Notes: generated by a model not told the origin, from the sequence alone. DNA of 64,000 bases from Candidatus Vondammii sp. HM_W22 (GCF_022530855.2 NZ_CP099567.1:2790001-2854000); one strand, 5' to 3'. Shown: positions 36,949-47,924, counted from the stretch's first letter. Program-made: numbers and translations.

Positions 36949-37750
36949 GGCTCTTCCCCTAATCGAGAGGGTAAGTATCACTCAACCACTCCCTCAGGAC
37001 AAAGATTCAGCTCTCCAAGGTGGAAGTAGATTGCATTGGCAAACCGCTCTTTGTTGCGGAAACCTCTACTACGCACCTTGATCATCTTGATTCGGCTGTT
37101 GAGTCCTTCTGCCGGACCATTGCTTACTTCCAAAACAACAGCGTTCAATATTCCCCACAGATGATCCTTGATTGGCTCCAGGCGACTGCGCATTGCCCAT
37201 GGCAACTACCGCTCCCAGCCTTTCTTTCCCCATGTCTTGCTGGCATAGCGCCTTGAACCGCAATTTCTGTCTGCGCGTCATATTCTCCAGGGTTGTAGAG
37301 CCAGTCATACTGGCGGCCTTTAAGGTCTTCATAACCTTCAGAGCTTTGTGCTCTTGGCGGCGTGTACCTTGTCTGCCGCTTTACCGAGGTACTTGGCGAT
37401 ATGGCATTTACCAAAGGCAATCTTCTCTTCAGCCCTAGGTAGGCTTTCCAGTATGGCATCGATAAAGGCTGGCCACATATCCATGGAGACACTCTCTATC
37501 GCTTCTTGCTGCTCCTCTGCCAGACTTTCGTACCATGCTTTGAGCGTTGCCTTGCGGTCACTGCCCACGTATAACACTGCACCTGCATCCTGGCCTGATA
37601 AGACTGTTACATAACCATGGCATTTCTTGAAGACCATCTCATCAACACCTATACGTGTTGGGCTGATCTCTGTTCTACGTGCCAGTCCTCGCTTAACTAC
37701 TCGCTGCATAATTCCATCAATGGCATTCCAACTTAGCCCAAAGAAACGAC
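36949..37750 (-). mobile_element. ISL3-family element copy 1, truncated
   Basis: The end GGCTCTTCCCCTAATCGAGA is at 36949. Minus-strand frames give FGLSWNAIDGIMQRVVKRGL, RIGVDEMVFKKCHGYVTVLS, SMDMWPAFIDAILESLPRAE, AFGKCHIAKYLGKAADKVHA and, shifted, ARRTQQPNQ-type and GFRNKERFANAIYFHLGELN. This is the ISL3 transposase core with its DDE residues. Frameshifts near 37340 and 37200 and loss of the zinc-finger N-terminus make it inactive. Confidence 0.82.
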
Positions 37751-37996
37751 AAAAGCCATAGCGATCCCGAATTTGGAACTCTGTTTGATCATCGTTCATT
37801 TTTGAATAAATGCTGTATATGCAACACCTTGAACATCCGTACTGCATAGCAAGGCGGATGCCTACCTTTACTGGGATCACTATTTTTATAAACTGAGCCA
37901 AACAATACCCGAAAAACCTCCCAATATACGGTCCTTTCCAGCTTTGGCAGCGGGTCTCCCTTAGAGCCCTTACAAAAAACTGTACCGGGCATTCTT
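37751..37996 (-). pseudogene. IS5-family transposase N-terminal fragment (IS5-C)
   Basis: Minus-strand text KGSKGDPLPKLERTVYWEVF, then AVRMFKVLHIQHLF and, after a frameshift, DDQTEFQIRDRYGFCRFFGL is the typical IS5 N-terminal helical domain. It is different from IS5-A and IS5-B. It fuses directly to ISL3 copy 1, so the apparent frame 37338-37901 is a chimera. Confidence 0.65.
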
Positions 37997-39030
37997 AGAA
38001 AAGTTCGGCCTTAAAGTGCTTCTCCCAGAATTCATCCGGCATCAAATTTTCCAGTGATGCATGGGGTCGGAATGTATTGTAATCATGGCGCCAGCTTTCA
38101 ATTTTTTTTGCGCATCTTGTCAGTGACAAAAACCAATGGTATTTAAATATTTATCCCTAAAACTCCCATTCAACGACTCAATAAACGCATTATCTGCTGG
38201 CTTTCCCTGCCGCGAAAAGTCTGACGTTACTTTATTCTCATACGCCCACTGATCAAGGGCCTTCGAAATAAATTCATGGCCATTATCGACTTGAATCCTC
38301 AAGGACTTACGCTTATTATAGAGCCGTAATTGCTCCATAACATCTACAATCTGTTCCTCTTTATATAGCACGATCAACCGCAATAGCAACATATTCTCGG
38401 CTCAAATCATCGACCACAGTTAACGCTCTGATTCGTCGCCCATTGAACAGTTGATCGGCGGCAAAATCCATACTCCAGCACTGATCAATATGAGAGAGCT
38501 CCGGCCTGTCCATCCGGTGTGCAGCGGCAACTCGACGCCTTGGTCGTTTGCGCCTTAGATTCAGGCCCTCCTCACGATATATGCGCAACACACGCTTATG
38601 ATTTATCCGCCAGCCTTCACGCTGCAATAGAATGTGAATGCGTTGATAGCCATAACGAACACGGTCTTTGGCAATTTCGCATATCCGGGATCGTAAAGCC
38701 GGATCATCATGCTTCCTGTTTTTGTAGCTATAATTGCTGCGGCTCATCTGAATGACTGTACAGGCCCGGCGGTTGCTAACCCGGTAACTGTCCTGAAGAA
38801 AAATAATCAAACGTCGACGCTTGGCAGCCTTCAGCGCTTTTTTCGCACGATATCCTGAAGCATCTGCTTTATAGACGACGATTTTTGTCCTCTAGTTGAC
38901 GTAAGCTCCGTCGCTCTGAAACGTCTAAACCTCCAAACTTCTTTTTCCAATAAAGCGTCGCGTCCGATATCCCCATCTTGCGACAGACCTCTGAAATCCG
39001 TGTTCCCGTTTCTGCCTAGCGCAATGCGAA
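37997..39030 (-). mobile_element. IS3-family element IS3-C, degenerate
   Basis: OrfB pieces on the minus strand: 38361-38810 (IIFLQDSYRVSNRRACTVIQ, YGYQRIHILLQREGWRINHK, HIDQCWSMDFAADQLFNGRR) and 38120-38392 (LRIQVDNGHEFISKALDQWA, PADNAFIESLNGSFRDKYLN), giving D, D and E of the catalytic triad but split by a frameshift. C-terminal text and an OrfA scrap (MGISDATLYWKKKFGGLDVS, with a stop and a frameshift) lie on either side. It is fused to IS5-B at about 39030. Confidence 0.75.
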
Positions 39031-39954
39031 TCAGAATGGCTCGTCTTCCTGCTTTCAGCTTAACGGATCCGCCAGAATTCTCTAATTTAGATCGGTACGG
39101 TTTTCAGGGAGGAGGTCGTTTTCTTGAGCTAAGCCCGGAGGATAAGGTACCCGATGCTAAAACGGTTTGGGTATATCATGAGCGCCTAAAAGAACGGGGC
39201 CTTGTTGATAAACTCTTTTCAGAGCCGTTGATCCAGATTGATGCAGCAGGCTTCAGTGCTCGCAAGGGATAGATTGTAGATGCCGCTATCGTTCCAGTGC
39301 CCAGGCAACGTAATACACGAGAGGAAAATAGGCAGATCAAAACGGGGATAGCCCTGAGGCGTGGAGCGATAACAAACGCCGCCAGAAGAATGTTGAAGAC
39401 CGCTGGACCATGAAGCATGGCAAACCCGCTATGGGCACAAAAACCACATCAGCATAGACCGGAAGCACAAGGTCATTCGCAAGTACGCCATCACATCAGC
39501 AGAAGTTGATGAGATAGCCGGGTCTTCGAGGAACTGCGGGATGAGAACAACAGTAATGGCAGCGTCTGGGCCGATTCTGCTTACCGCAGTGTAGAACGGG
39601 AAGCCGCTTTACCGGGCGCGCATTACCGCAGTCATATTCATCGCAAGCGCGGCACGCAAACGCCCTTTGAATGAACGGGAGCAAGAGGCAAACTGAAAAC
39701 GATCAAGAGTTCTGGCTCGAGTTGAGCACGTGTTTGCCCAGCAGGCCAATCGACTGGTGCGTAGCATCTGGCAAGCTAGGCCAGCGGGAAGATTGGTATG
39801 ATAAATTTGGTTTGCAACATGCATCGATTCGTGTAGCTGGCCGGATAAAGCAAGCCATGTATATGGATTGTTGCCAGAAAAATGAGCGTGAAGATACCGG
39901 ACTCTCCAGGTTTGCTAGAGACTATTGGCTTTTGTCGGTTTTTTAGAGGTTCCC
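39031..39954 (+). mobile_element. IS5-B, longest copy, degenerate
   Basis: Plus-strand frames: KVPDAKTVWVYHERLKERGL, IQIDAAGFSARKG-stop-IVDAAIVPVPRQRN, VFEELRDENNSNGSVWADSA, YRSVEREAALPGAHYRSHIH and RVRARVEHVFAQQAN-type text. The right end AGAGGTTCCC finishes at 39954. There are many stops and frameshifts and an extra ~105 bases near 39785-39890 absent from the other copies. It defines the family to which the scraps at 10797, 14299, 30607 and 36685 belong. Confidence 0.72.
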
Positions 39955-40012
39955 TTTACCATGGCTGGACGGTACCGATTATTATATTGCGTCATATAAT
40001 ATCAATCTTAAC

Positions 40013-41426
40013 TAGTCGATCCTGAAATATTCATAACGCAATAATTTATATAAAATAAGCGTCTAAATTTGATAAAATAAACGTCTGTGAAAGCGGTAAA
40101 AGCAGAGAAAAACTGGACGAAACAGAGGTGGATAATTGAGCAAAGCCAAGACAGACAATCCCAACCAGCAAAGTTTCCTGCACCAGAACTTACTGGATCA
40201 GCTGAACCCCAAGCATCCACTTTTGCTACTGGCCAGACAGATAGACTGGTCATATTTTGATGCTGAATTTGCCCCGCTTTACTCTCATCTTGGAAAGCCC
40301 TCAAAACCGATCTGCCTAATGGTGGATCTCTCGATACTCAAGCATCTGGAAGACCTCAGTGACGAGGTTCTGATTCAACGCTGGATACAAAATTCCTACT
40401 ACCAGAGTTTTACGGGTGAGATCGAATTCCAATGGCAACTTCCTTGTGACCCCTCCGACCTGACTTACTTCAGAAAGCGTATTGGCAACGAAGGTTTTGA
40501 AAAGGTCCTGGCTGCCTCTATCGCCTTACATCAAGAAAAGGCGATCGAAGATGAAATGTGTATCGACACTACCGTACAAGAGAAAAATATTACCTTTCCA
40601 ACTGATGCAAAGCAGTACCGAAAGATACACGGGCAGTTACTCAAGATGGCCCGAGCAGAAGGTATCGTGCTCAGTCGAAGCCATGAGAAGGAAGTAAAAA
40701 TTCTCAAGCTCCCCACCCGATTTGCCACACATCCGAGGAATCGTAAAAAGGCACGTAAGGCCGTCAAGCGATTAAAGACCATCAGCGGCCGATTACTGCG
40801 TGAAATACAGCGTAAGATGACCGGAGAACAACAGAAATTCTATGCAGAAAAGTTCGCCCTGTACCAGCGCATGCTGAATTAGAAGCGTGCTGATAAAAAT
40901 AAGTTGTACAGCCTACATGAATCTCATGTTTACTGTATGAGCAAAGGCAAGGCCCACCAGCGTTATGAGTTTGGCACCAAGGCATCAATCACCACCACAA
41001 GGGACGCTGAGGTCTTGGCACAGGTGAAACGTCTCATCAATCGAGTACCCAAAGTGGGTATTGCTGATCGAGGTTATCGGGGCAAATCAAAGGTTAATGA
41101 CACCCAGATAGTAACGCCAAAGGCTGCTAGGAAGAATACCTCAGGAGAAGCCATGGCATTAGCTAGAAAACGTTTCAGAAGACGAGCTGGCATTGAGCCT
41201 GTGGTCACTTAAAAAGTGACCACAGGCTAAAAAGGAACTTTCTTAAAGGCTTTGCCGTGGATCAGATTAACTTGCTTATGGCGGCGGCTGCCTTCAACTT
41301 CAGAAAATGGATGAGGGAGGTTCTTTATTGTGCTGAAAAATATCATGTCCATACTGCTGTTCCTGTTTGCAAAATAGAAACAACAGTATTATTAAGTGCC
41401 TGGAATAAATATTTCAGGGTCGACTA
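40013..41426 (+). mobile_element. IS5-A copy 3, full-length ends but disrupted transposase
   Basis: Both ends are present: TAGTCGATCCTGAAATATTC at 40013 and its inverted partner ending CGACTA at 41426 (1414 bp). The transposase begins at 40136 with the normal N-terminus. A TAG at 40880 replaces the Gln codon of LNQKR, and an in-frame deletion of about 20 residues removes the GIVIGALAFEKNVFDGHT region that copy 1 retains. The DRGYRGKSK and RRRAGIEPVVT parts follow to 41212. It is not functional as it stands. Confidence 0.9.
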
Positions 41427-41690
41427 AGTAGAACCGCTTTTCGGTACGTTACTCAATGGGGAAAAGATGAGCCTCTACGCAAACGGTTACTTGAGCTGGC
41501 AAGAAGCATCCAAGTTATGGTTATTTGTTTTTACATGGCCTCCTGAGAGGCGAGAGGCTTGTGAAAAACAAGAAGCGGACCTACCGAGTCTATAACGAAG
41601 AAGGTCTTCAACTGAGGACTAAAAAAACGCAAGAAGATAATACGATCAAGAATACCGATGATTATGCCCATTGGTAAAAACATACGCGAA
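41427..41690 (+). mobile_element. IS3-A OrfB fragment
   Basis: Sequence equivalent to part of IS3-A OrfB (GLLRGERLVKNKKRTYRVYN, then frameshifted) follows the IS5-A end directly and stops at about 41690. It is a deletion remnant. Confidence 0.75.
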
Positions 41691-41837
41691 GGTGTAACGA
41701 TTTCCGTGTAACTGCCCAGGTTAAATGTACTCCGCCAAGCGTTCTTCGAATTCAATCATAAATCTATTCAGTGCTGGTTTCCAATTGCGAATCGGCATGG
41801 TCCATTTTTTTGATGCTTGCTGCACCGCCAGATACAC
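41691..41837 (-). mobile_element. IS256-II 3'-end fragment
   Basis: The minus strand encodes KKWTMPIRNWKPALNRFMIE and FEERLAEYI-stop followed by the IS256-II end sequence, closely like 58335-58553. It is interrupted by IS3-B at 41838. Confidence 0.75.
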
Positions 41838-41876
41838 GGTAACCCCCCCATTTTTAGCTGCGCACAAAAGTAGAGC

Positions 41877-42704
41877 TTATGCGGCTTGCGCCAACTTCTG
41901 ATACGGTGTTATTCCTCCAATGGCCATGTTTGGCCGCTCTGTATTGTAGCGCCACAACCATTGAGTGGCGGTGTGCTGGGCATACTCGATCGACTCAAAG
42001 AGATGCTGGTTCAGCCATTCATGTCGAACTGTTCTGTTAAAAAGCTCCACGTACGCATTCTGTTGCGGATTGCCGGGCTGGATATAGTGTAACTTAATCC
42101 ATTGTTTCTCTGCCCACTCCATCAGTTGACCACTGATTAGTTCGGGGCCATTGTCGCAGCGAATGGAATTTGGCTTGCCTCGCCACTCGATGATCTGTTC
42201 CAGTGCACGAATGACACGCACTGCCGGTAACGAGAAGTCCACCTCAATACCCAGCCCCTCACGATTGTAGTCGTCGATGACATTGAACGTCCTGAAGCTA
42301 CGGCCATCGGCCAGGCTGTCATGCATAAAATCCATCGACCACATGATGTTAATTTGACGAGGTACAGCTAGCGCATCCGGCACGTCGCGCTTCAATCGAC
42401 GTTTGGGCTTGATCCGCAAGTTCAGCTCAAACTCCCTGTATATGCGGTATACACGTTTATGATTGTAGGGGTAACCCTTCACATTGCGCAGGTACAAGTA
42501 GCACAACCCGAAACCCCAGGTTCGATTGGTCATCGTCAATCGGAGTAACCAATCTGCAATCAGTGCGTTGTCGCTCGAATGCTTGGCCTGATAGCGATAG
42601 CAGGTCTCGCTGATACAGAATGCACGACAAGCCAGGCGTACCGACACGCCATTCTGCGTAGCTGCGATCCTGGCCATCTCCTTGCGACGAGATGGCCTTA
42701 CCAC
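41877..42704 (-). CDS. IS3-B OrfB transposase (integrase-like)
   Basis: A 275-residue rve-type DDE transposase. It has the HTH_21 region ([20 protein letters not shown]), first Asp in [18 protein letters not shown], second Asp in [17 protein letters not shown], and Glu in [20 protein letters not shown]. The residue after the catalytic Glu is Leu here but Arg in the copy at 49.3 kb and usually Arg or Ser in the family, so activity may be reduced. It overlaps orfA by 7 bases; the fusion transposase would form by -1 frameshifting near the AAAAAAG run. Confidence 0.88.
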   Translation of the reverse strand: MVRPSRRKEMARIAATQNGVSVRLACRAFCISETCYRYQAKHSSDNALIADWLLRLTMTNRTWGFGLCYLYLRNVKGYPYNHKRVYRIYREFELNLRIKPKRRLKRDVPDALAVPRQINIMWSMDFMHDSLADGRSFRTFNVIDDYNREGLGIEVDFSLPAVRVIRALEQIIEWRGKPNSIRCDNGPELISGQLMEWAEKQWIKLHYIQPGNPQQNAYVELFNRTVRHEWLNQHLFESIEYAQHTATQWLWRYNTERPNMAIGGITPYQKLAQAA

Positions 42705-42964
42705 TTTTTTGCCAGGGCCTCCTTGACCATCTCCGCCTCTAATTTGGTCTCAGCGTACATCTTCTTGAGTCGCCAGTTCTCATCCTCGAGTTCCTTCATA
42801 CGCTTCATGAGAGAGGCGTCCATGCCGCCGTATTTGGCGCGCCACTTGTAGAAGGTGGCACTGCTCATGCCATGCTCCCGGCACAGATCGGAAACTGGTG
42901 TGACAGTCTCAGCCTGCTCGAGAATAGCAAAGATCTGGCTGTCCTTGAATCTTGATGTCTTCAT
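42698..42964 (-). CDS. IS3-B OrfA (DNA-binding)
   Basis: An 88-residue protein: helix-turn-helix [20 protein letters not shown] through [20 protein letters not shown], then a leucine-zipper-like coiled coil ([20 protein letters not shown]). It ends in LAKKW at a run of A residues suited to frameshifting into orfB. It is nearly identical to the copy at 49084. Confidence 0.88.
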   Translation of the reverse strand: MKTSRFKDSQIFAILEQAETVTPVSDLCREHGMSSATFYKWRAKYGGMDASLMKRMKELEDENWRLKKMYAETKLEAEMVKEALAKKW

Positions 42965-43035
42965 GCAGAATCTCCTGCGTTCATATTACGAGAAAATTCT
43001 ACTTTTGGCGTCAGCTACTTCCCGGGGAGATTACC

Positions 43036-43362
43036 GAGAGTCGCTCGGTATTGGCAGTGAATTGCGGTTTTCAGAGTTTGGGCACGCTTCCTAAACCAGT
43101 ATGCCCCGTCACTTTTATCTGAATTTACTTCAGAAAAGAGGCGGTTGATATCCAACAGATGCCTGATTGGCGAAGCTGCATGCAGGAGCAGGCACGAGAG
43201 ACAGACCAGGGGCGGGTCAGCAGCAGCTCTATCCAGACGCTCGAATAGTCGCGACCGCTGTGCATAAAAAAACCCCCGGAAGATCTCCTCAGGAGGCTTT
43301 TCCTTTTTCTCTGGGCTTATTCAGATTGTTAATGTCTGCCCATAAAGCTGACCTAAATAGAT
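43036..43362. other. Unassigned stretch between IS elements
   Basis: A 327-base gap between IS3-B copy 1 and IS256-I copy 3. It contains a short palindromic run CTCCTCAGGAG near 43285 after AAAAAAACCCCC, but no recognisable gene. The plus-strand frame at 43167-43364 has no family resemblance that I can see. Confidence 0.4.
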
Positions 43363-44596
43363 AGGCCGAGTTTGAACATCATGTGTAGCATGCCATCACG
43401 CGATAGGCAGCCCTTGGAACGCTTGGTTCGATGGCGGATTGTCCCGAAGGTGGATTCAATCAGGTTGCTGGTCCGAATGCTCTGCCAGTGCTGCGCAGGA
43501 AATTGATAGAAAGCCATCAGTTCCTCTCGGTCTTTGTGCAGACAGATGGCAGCCTTCGGATACTTTGGCTCATACGTTCTGATAAACAGATCAAAGGCCT
43601 TTTCCGCATCGACCTGGGTCTCCGACTGCCAGATGTTATGCAGTGCCTGCTTCGCTTTCGGCTGAGCTGACCTTGGTAGGCAGTTCAGCACGTTCATGGT
43701 CTTGTGCATCCAGCAGCGCTGCTGGCGCGTCTCCGGATACACTTCCTACAGCGCAGCCCGGAATACCATGGCACCGTCACCGATCGCCAATTTTGGCGGG
43801 GTCAGTCCGCGTGACTTCAGTTTCAACAGTACCTCCCGCCAGCTCTGTGTGGACTCCCGTACACCATCCTCAATTGCCAGAAAATGCTTCTCACCACGCT
43901 CATTCACGCCGATCACCACCAGGGCACACAGCTTCGTCTGCTCTGTTCTCTGTCCGCTGTAGACACCGTCTACCTACACATACACCCAATGACCCTTATC
44001 CAGGCGCTCCTCGCACCAGCTCCGATATTCTTCTGCCCAGACCTGCTTCAGACGCGATACCCTGCCGGCCGACAAGCCTGTTGCATCCGGAACCACAAGC
44101 ACTTTCAGGGCTTCACCCATCTCTCCACTGGAAATCCCCTTCAGGTAGAGCCACGCCAGCGCCGCTTCCAGTGACTTCGTCTTGCGTACATACGGCGGCA
44201 CCAGAGCTGATCGGAACGTCACCGGCTCGCCGGTCTTCGCGCGAACTTTGGGGATCTTGACCGTGACCGGCCCTAATCCTGTCTGCAGTTTACGAGCTGG
44301 CAGGTGACCATTACGCACCACACCCACCTTGCCATCCTCTGTCCGTCGCTCGACGTGCTCCGCCAACAGCTCCAGCAGCTCGGCCTCCACCGCCTGGTAG
44401 ATCAACTGCTCTGCACCGCTTCTCGGCAACTCTGTCAGCGGATCGATAATCGTATCTCGAACTGCCAGCTTAACAACGTTATTCTTACTCATGGTGGCGT
44501 ATCTCCAATGGTTGTTTTGATGTCTCGCAACAACAAATCAACCAGATACCCCGCTTTTTTTCAATTCCCTTCAAACAACACTTTCAGTTATAACTC
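43363..44596 (-). mobile_element. IS256-I copy 3, near full length, nonsense-mutated
   Basis: The terminus, reverse complement of GAGTTATAACTGAAAGTGTT, ends at 44596. The transposase starts at 44492 (MSKNNVVKLAVRDTIIDPLT) and covers most of the gene. TAG replaces Trp in WVYVWADG at about 43975, and another stop replaces Glu in RAALEEVYPE near 43747. The C-terminal ATS-type region (SIRTSNLIESTFGTIRHRTK) is intact. The last 100 or so bases with the left end are missing at 43363. Confidence 0.9.
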
Positions 44597-45755
44597 AGAG
44601 AGGTAACGGTACAGGTTGAACAAGAGGCAGGTGCCAAGCAGTGTTGTTTAATCTCTGGGTAGATCTCACCGGGCTATGACTCACGCAAGCGCCGCTGGCG
44701 GCACCTGGATACCCGCCAATACAAAACTATTCTGGTAGCAGATGCGCCCAGAGTGAAGTATGAAGAACATGGGGTGGTCACCGTGTCAGTTTCCTGGGCG
44801 AAACCGGGCTCTGGATTTACTGCAATGTTTGAAGTGCTGGTGATCGATTTGTTGAAAGAGGCATCCATCTCGGCAGTCTCCCGATTGATGGGGCTGAGTT
44901 GGAGTGCCATTGATGGAATTATGCAGCGAGCGGTCAAGCGAGGACTGGCACGTAGAACAGAGATCAGCTCAACACGTATAGGTATTGATGATACGGCCTT
45001 CAAGAAACACCATGATTATGTAACAGTCTTATCAGACCAGGATGCAGGTAGAGTACTACACGGGGCAGTGACGGCAAAAAGGCGATGCTCAAAGCATGAT
45101 ACGAAAGTCTAGCAGAGGAGCAACGAGAAGCGATAGAGAATGTCTTCATGGATATGTGGCCAGCCTTTATCAATGCTATACTGGAAAGCCTGCCTAGGGC
45201 TGAAGAGAAGATTATCTTTAGTAAATGCCATGTCGCCAAATACCTCGGTGAGGCAGTGGACAAGGTAGGCCGCCAAGAACACAAAGCGCTGATGGCTATG
45301 AGGACCTTAAAGGCAGCCAGTATGACTGGCTCTGCAACCCGGAGAGTATGACGCGCAGACAGGAATTACGGTTCAAGGCGCTACGTGGCTTCACGCTGAA
45401 GACTGCCCGTGCCTGGGCGATCAAGAGTTTACTACTATGCCAGCAAGACATGGGGAAGGAAAAGCTGGGAGCGGTGGTTGTCATGGGCAGTGCGCAGTGG
45501 CCTGGAGCCAATCAAGAAAGTGGCGGGAACAATCAAGGATCATCTGTGGGAAATATTGAACGCTGTTGTTTTGGAAGTAAGTAATGGTCCGGCAGAAGGC
45601 CTCAACAGCCGAATCAAGATGATCAAGGTGCGTAGCAGAGGCTTCCGCAACAAGGAGCGGTTTGCCAATGCAATCTACTTCCACCTTGGAGGGCTGAATT
45701 TTTATCCTGGGGGAGCGGTTGGGTGATACTTACCCTCTTGATTAGAGGAAGAGCC
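44597..45755 (+). mobile_element. ISL3-family element copy 2, degenerate
   Basis: Starting at the IS256-I end, the plus strand encodes DSRKRRWRHLDTRQYKTILV, GVVTVSVSWAKPGSGFTAMF, MGLSWSAIDGIMQRAVKRGL, IGIDDTAFKKHHDYVTVLSD, MDMWPAFINAILESLPRAEE and finally NERSNGPAEGLNSRIKMIKV-type text to FHLGGLNFYPGGAVG. There are frameshifts near 45100 and 45340. The right end GGCTCTTCC (inverted) finishes at 45755. It complements copy 1, which lacks the N-terminal region. Confidence 0.82.
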
Positions 45756-45764
45756 AAAAATACC

Positions 45765-45931
45765 AGCGGGCTGCTACGTCATTATCTTTCTAAAGGAATC
45801 GATTGGTGAAAGGTCACTGATCTAATGCTTGCAACTGTGGTGGAAAAGCTCAACGAATCGACTTCGGAAATACCTCAATTATCAGACACCCAACGAAGTC
45901 TTTCTGAAAAATACAGGTGATGCACTTACAA
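45765..45931 (+). pseudogene. IS30-family transposase C-terminal scrap
   Basis: Plus-strand text RHYLSKGIDW, VTDLMLATVVEKLNES and, shifted, LNYQTPNEVFLKNTGDALTI-stop is the extreme C-terminus of an IS30 transposase. It differs in sequence from the IS30 scrap at 33881. Confidence 0.6.
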
Positions 45932-46084
45932 TCTAAATCCACTAGTATTTCTAGCTTCCTATTTCGCCGAGAGGTTAAAATACAACGCCTACTATCTGGG
46001 GAGTCGGATGGGTGGGTATTTAAATAGAAAAATTGCGATTGAGCATTCTTGCCGCTTTGCCCACTTTTGACAATAACTCCGAAC

Positions 46085-46525
46085 AAACTGATGATAAAGC
46101 TGATTATAGGCAAGGCCTATGAAGGTGATGAAACCCAGCAATTGGTATTTGATCCAGGCATGGTTCTCGTTGTCCCGCCGAAGAGAAGTTGGCTGGCCAT
46201 GTGGGAATATGACAAAGAGATGTATAAAAAATGCAATGGGGTGGAAAGATTATTCTATCGCTTGAAAGGATTTCGTCGTATTTTCTCACGCGTTGACAAA
46301 TTTAGGGAGCCTCTGATTAATTCTGGATCGGACGGATGACGAGCTGAAATCTTCCGAGTCAAGGCGAAAATTGTCGATAATAGCTAGGCTATTGCGAAGA
46401 TTTTCAACGTAGAGCCGGGAGATTTCAGCCGCCAGACACCAATTCATGAACTGATAAGAGGCTCCTTAGGTGTTGTATTCATGTTTTTTATTTATTTTGC
46501 ACTAATTAGCGTTAACAGGCTCTAG
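46085..46525 (+). pseudogene. IS5 (IS427-type) transposase C-terminal fragment, interrupted by a MITE
   Basis: The plus strand reads LIIGKAYEGDETQQLV, VLVVPPKRSWLAMWEYDKEM and VERLFYRLKGFRRIFSRVDK up to 46301. After a 160-bp palindromic insertion the protein text resumes with LGVVFMFFIYFALISVN and a stop near 46523. Related transposases end in RYDKLDVMF.GFI.FALI, so the two halves belong together. The frame is off by one at the junction. The gene lacks its N-terminal part. Confidence 0.7.
46302..46469. mobile_element. 160-bp palindromic MITE with TTAG target duplication
   Basis: The element runs 46306-46465. The left end GGAGCCTCTGATTAATTC pairs with a right end whose reverse complement is GGAGCCTCTTATCAGTTC. 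Inside, GCTGAAATCTTCCG and CGGGAGATTTCAGC are again reverse complements bar one base, and AATAGC/GCTATT form the tip. TTAG flanks both sides (46302-46305, 46466-46469), the 4-bp YTAR duplication of IS5-group elements. It has no coding capacity, so it would be moved in trans. It interrupts an IS5 transposase remnant. Confidence 0.8.
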
Positions 46526-46532
46526 TTAAGTT

Positions 46533-47924
46533 ATGAATTCCCGAGATAATAAGACTCCTACTATTATTCTAACAACCCTTGCTGAATATCAGACTGTATT
46601 TTGGATTGATGTTTGTCGATCACTGAAGGAAAAAAGATATGATGCAATAGTCCTTTCTTTTGACGATAGAAGTTGCGAGTTAATGGATAGTGTAGGAATC
46701 ATTAATTTTAATATACCTCAGTTAGCTAGAACCATTCTGCACAAAATTTCAGAGCAAGAGATTGCTGACATATTCCTACAATTTAATATTGATAATATAA
46801 ATTATTGGGAAAGCCATGAGCGGCTAGTTTTTAAGATCTATGACCGATATAAGCTGGATCTGAAGTTTTCAAGTTATATGCTTGCAATTGACGATGTACT
46901 TAGTCGGGTACTTATAAATCTGGATAATGTTGTTCTCATGCAGGAACTTGGTGGTTTTATATCAGTACTTGCAAGCTTGTTTGTCGCCAGAAAACGATCC
47001 ATCGATAACTACTTTCTGGAACCAGCATTTTTTAAGGGTAGATTATTTGCTATAAAAAATACTTTGTATGCACCATATATTGGACCTGTGCTTTCGGTAC
47101 GGGTTTCACAAGAGCTACGTGATTACATTCGCACAGCTATTGCTGGTCGATCGATTGTTGTGCCCGACAAGGATAAACATCATTATAATAGAGCGCTGCA
47201 GAAGCTGGCTAATATCGATAACGCAAAAAGGCTAATACAGAAGTTACTTGATAAGTATATATATAAAAAGCATCAGGAATTTGGACACAATTGGATCTAC
47301 GTAGGACTTCATGTGAAAATGCTCGTAAATGAATGGTGCTTAAGAGGCAAGTATTTATCGCTCACTGATTGTGAGCCATTTATTTATTTCCCCTTCCATA
47401 TGCCTAACGATATGGCAATCACCCTTCGTTCTCCTGAATATCTAGATCAACTCGCTTTGGTCGATTACATGGTGCGTATATTGCCATCTGGTATTAATCT
47501 AGCTGTGAAGGAACATCCCGCAATGACGGGGGCAATTGATTCCGCCCGGTTAACAGCTATGTTGAAGAAGTATGATAATTTGAAGGTGATTGACCCTTCA
47601 ACTAACAATTATGATGTGCTACACAAGGCGAATGCTGTTGTCTCGATCAACTCAAAGTCAGGAGCAGAGGCCGCAATGCTGGGTAAGACGGTATTTGTAT
47701 TAGGGAATGCCTTCTACGAAAATAGTCCATTGGTTAAGCAAATAGAATCGCTCAAAGACCTACCAGAGGCCATAGGCAGTGTGAAAACAAGGGTAGAAGA
47801 AGATGAGATAGAAGCATATTTTCAAACCGTGTGGGAACAAACTTCAGTAGGTGAATTATACGTTAATGATCCCGTTAACATAGAGAATATTGCCTGCACT
47901 CTAATCCATATTGCCGGTAGATAA
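46533..47924 (+). CDS. Capsule-polysaccharide-biosynthesis-like protein, uncertain
   Basis: A 463-residue protein, AT-rich relative to the core genes. The C-terminal half resembles capsule-synthesis (KpsS/KpsC-type) and related glycosyltransferase folds: FIYFPFHMPNDMAITLRSPE, YMVRILPSGINLAVKEHPAM, NLKVIDPSTNNYDVLHKANA, VVSINSKSGAEAAMLGKTVF. In that group, the 'KEHP' and 'SxxGxEAxxxGKPV' patterns line the donor-sugar site. The N-terminal half is not recognised. It is followed 43 bases later by a GT2 gene on the same strand. It probably takes part in surface polysaccharide assembly; the substrate is unknown. Confidence 0.6.
   Translation: MNSRDNKTPTIILTTLAEYQTVFWIDVCRSLKEKRYDAIVLSFDDRSCELMDSVGIINFNIPQLARTILHKISEQEIADIFLQFNIDNINYWESHERLVFKIYDRYKLDLKFSSYMLAIDDVLSRVLINLDNVVLMQELGGFISVLASLFVARKRSIDNYFLEPAFFKGRLFAIKNTLYAPYIGPVLSVRVSQELRDYIRTAIAGRSIVVPDKDKHHYNRALQKLANIDNAKRLIQKLLDKYIYKKHQEFGHNWIYVGLHVKMLVNEWCLRGKYLSLTDCEPFIYFPFHMPNDMAITLRSPEYLDQLALVDYMVRILPSGINLAVKEHPAMTGAIDSARLTAMLKKYDNLKVIDPSTNNYDVLHKANAVVSINSKSGAEAAMLGKTVFVLGNAFYENSPLVKQIESLKDLPEAIGSVKTRVEEDEIEAYFQTVWEQTSVGELYVNDPVNIENIACTLIHIAGR

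Larger units (their letters stand above)
41838..43035 (-). mobile_element. IS3-B copy 1 (IS3 family), coding frames intact
   Basis: The ends are GGTAACCCCCCCATTTTTAG at 41838 and, inverted, GGTAATCTCCCCGGGAAGTA ending at 43035 (1198 bp). It contains overlapping orfA and orfB in the usual IS3 arrangement. It lies inside an IS256-II remnant on its left; the right flank (43036-43362) is unassigned. No target duplication was seen. Confidence 0.9.

Noticed and set aside
37338-37901. 187-residue transposase frame
   Set aside because: A chimera of an IS5-C N-terminal scrap and ISL3 copy 1, so I split it at about 37750.
43167-43364. Possible small gene between IS3-B and IS256-I
   Set aside because: The 65-residue frame has no ribosome-binding site or family resemblance and ends inside IS256-I.
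43643-44260. 205-residue Ser/Pro-rich plus-strand frame (also repeated at 28216 and 61478)
   Set aside because: Antisense of the IS256-I transposase. It recurs only because the IS recurs.
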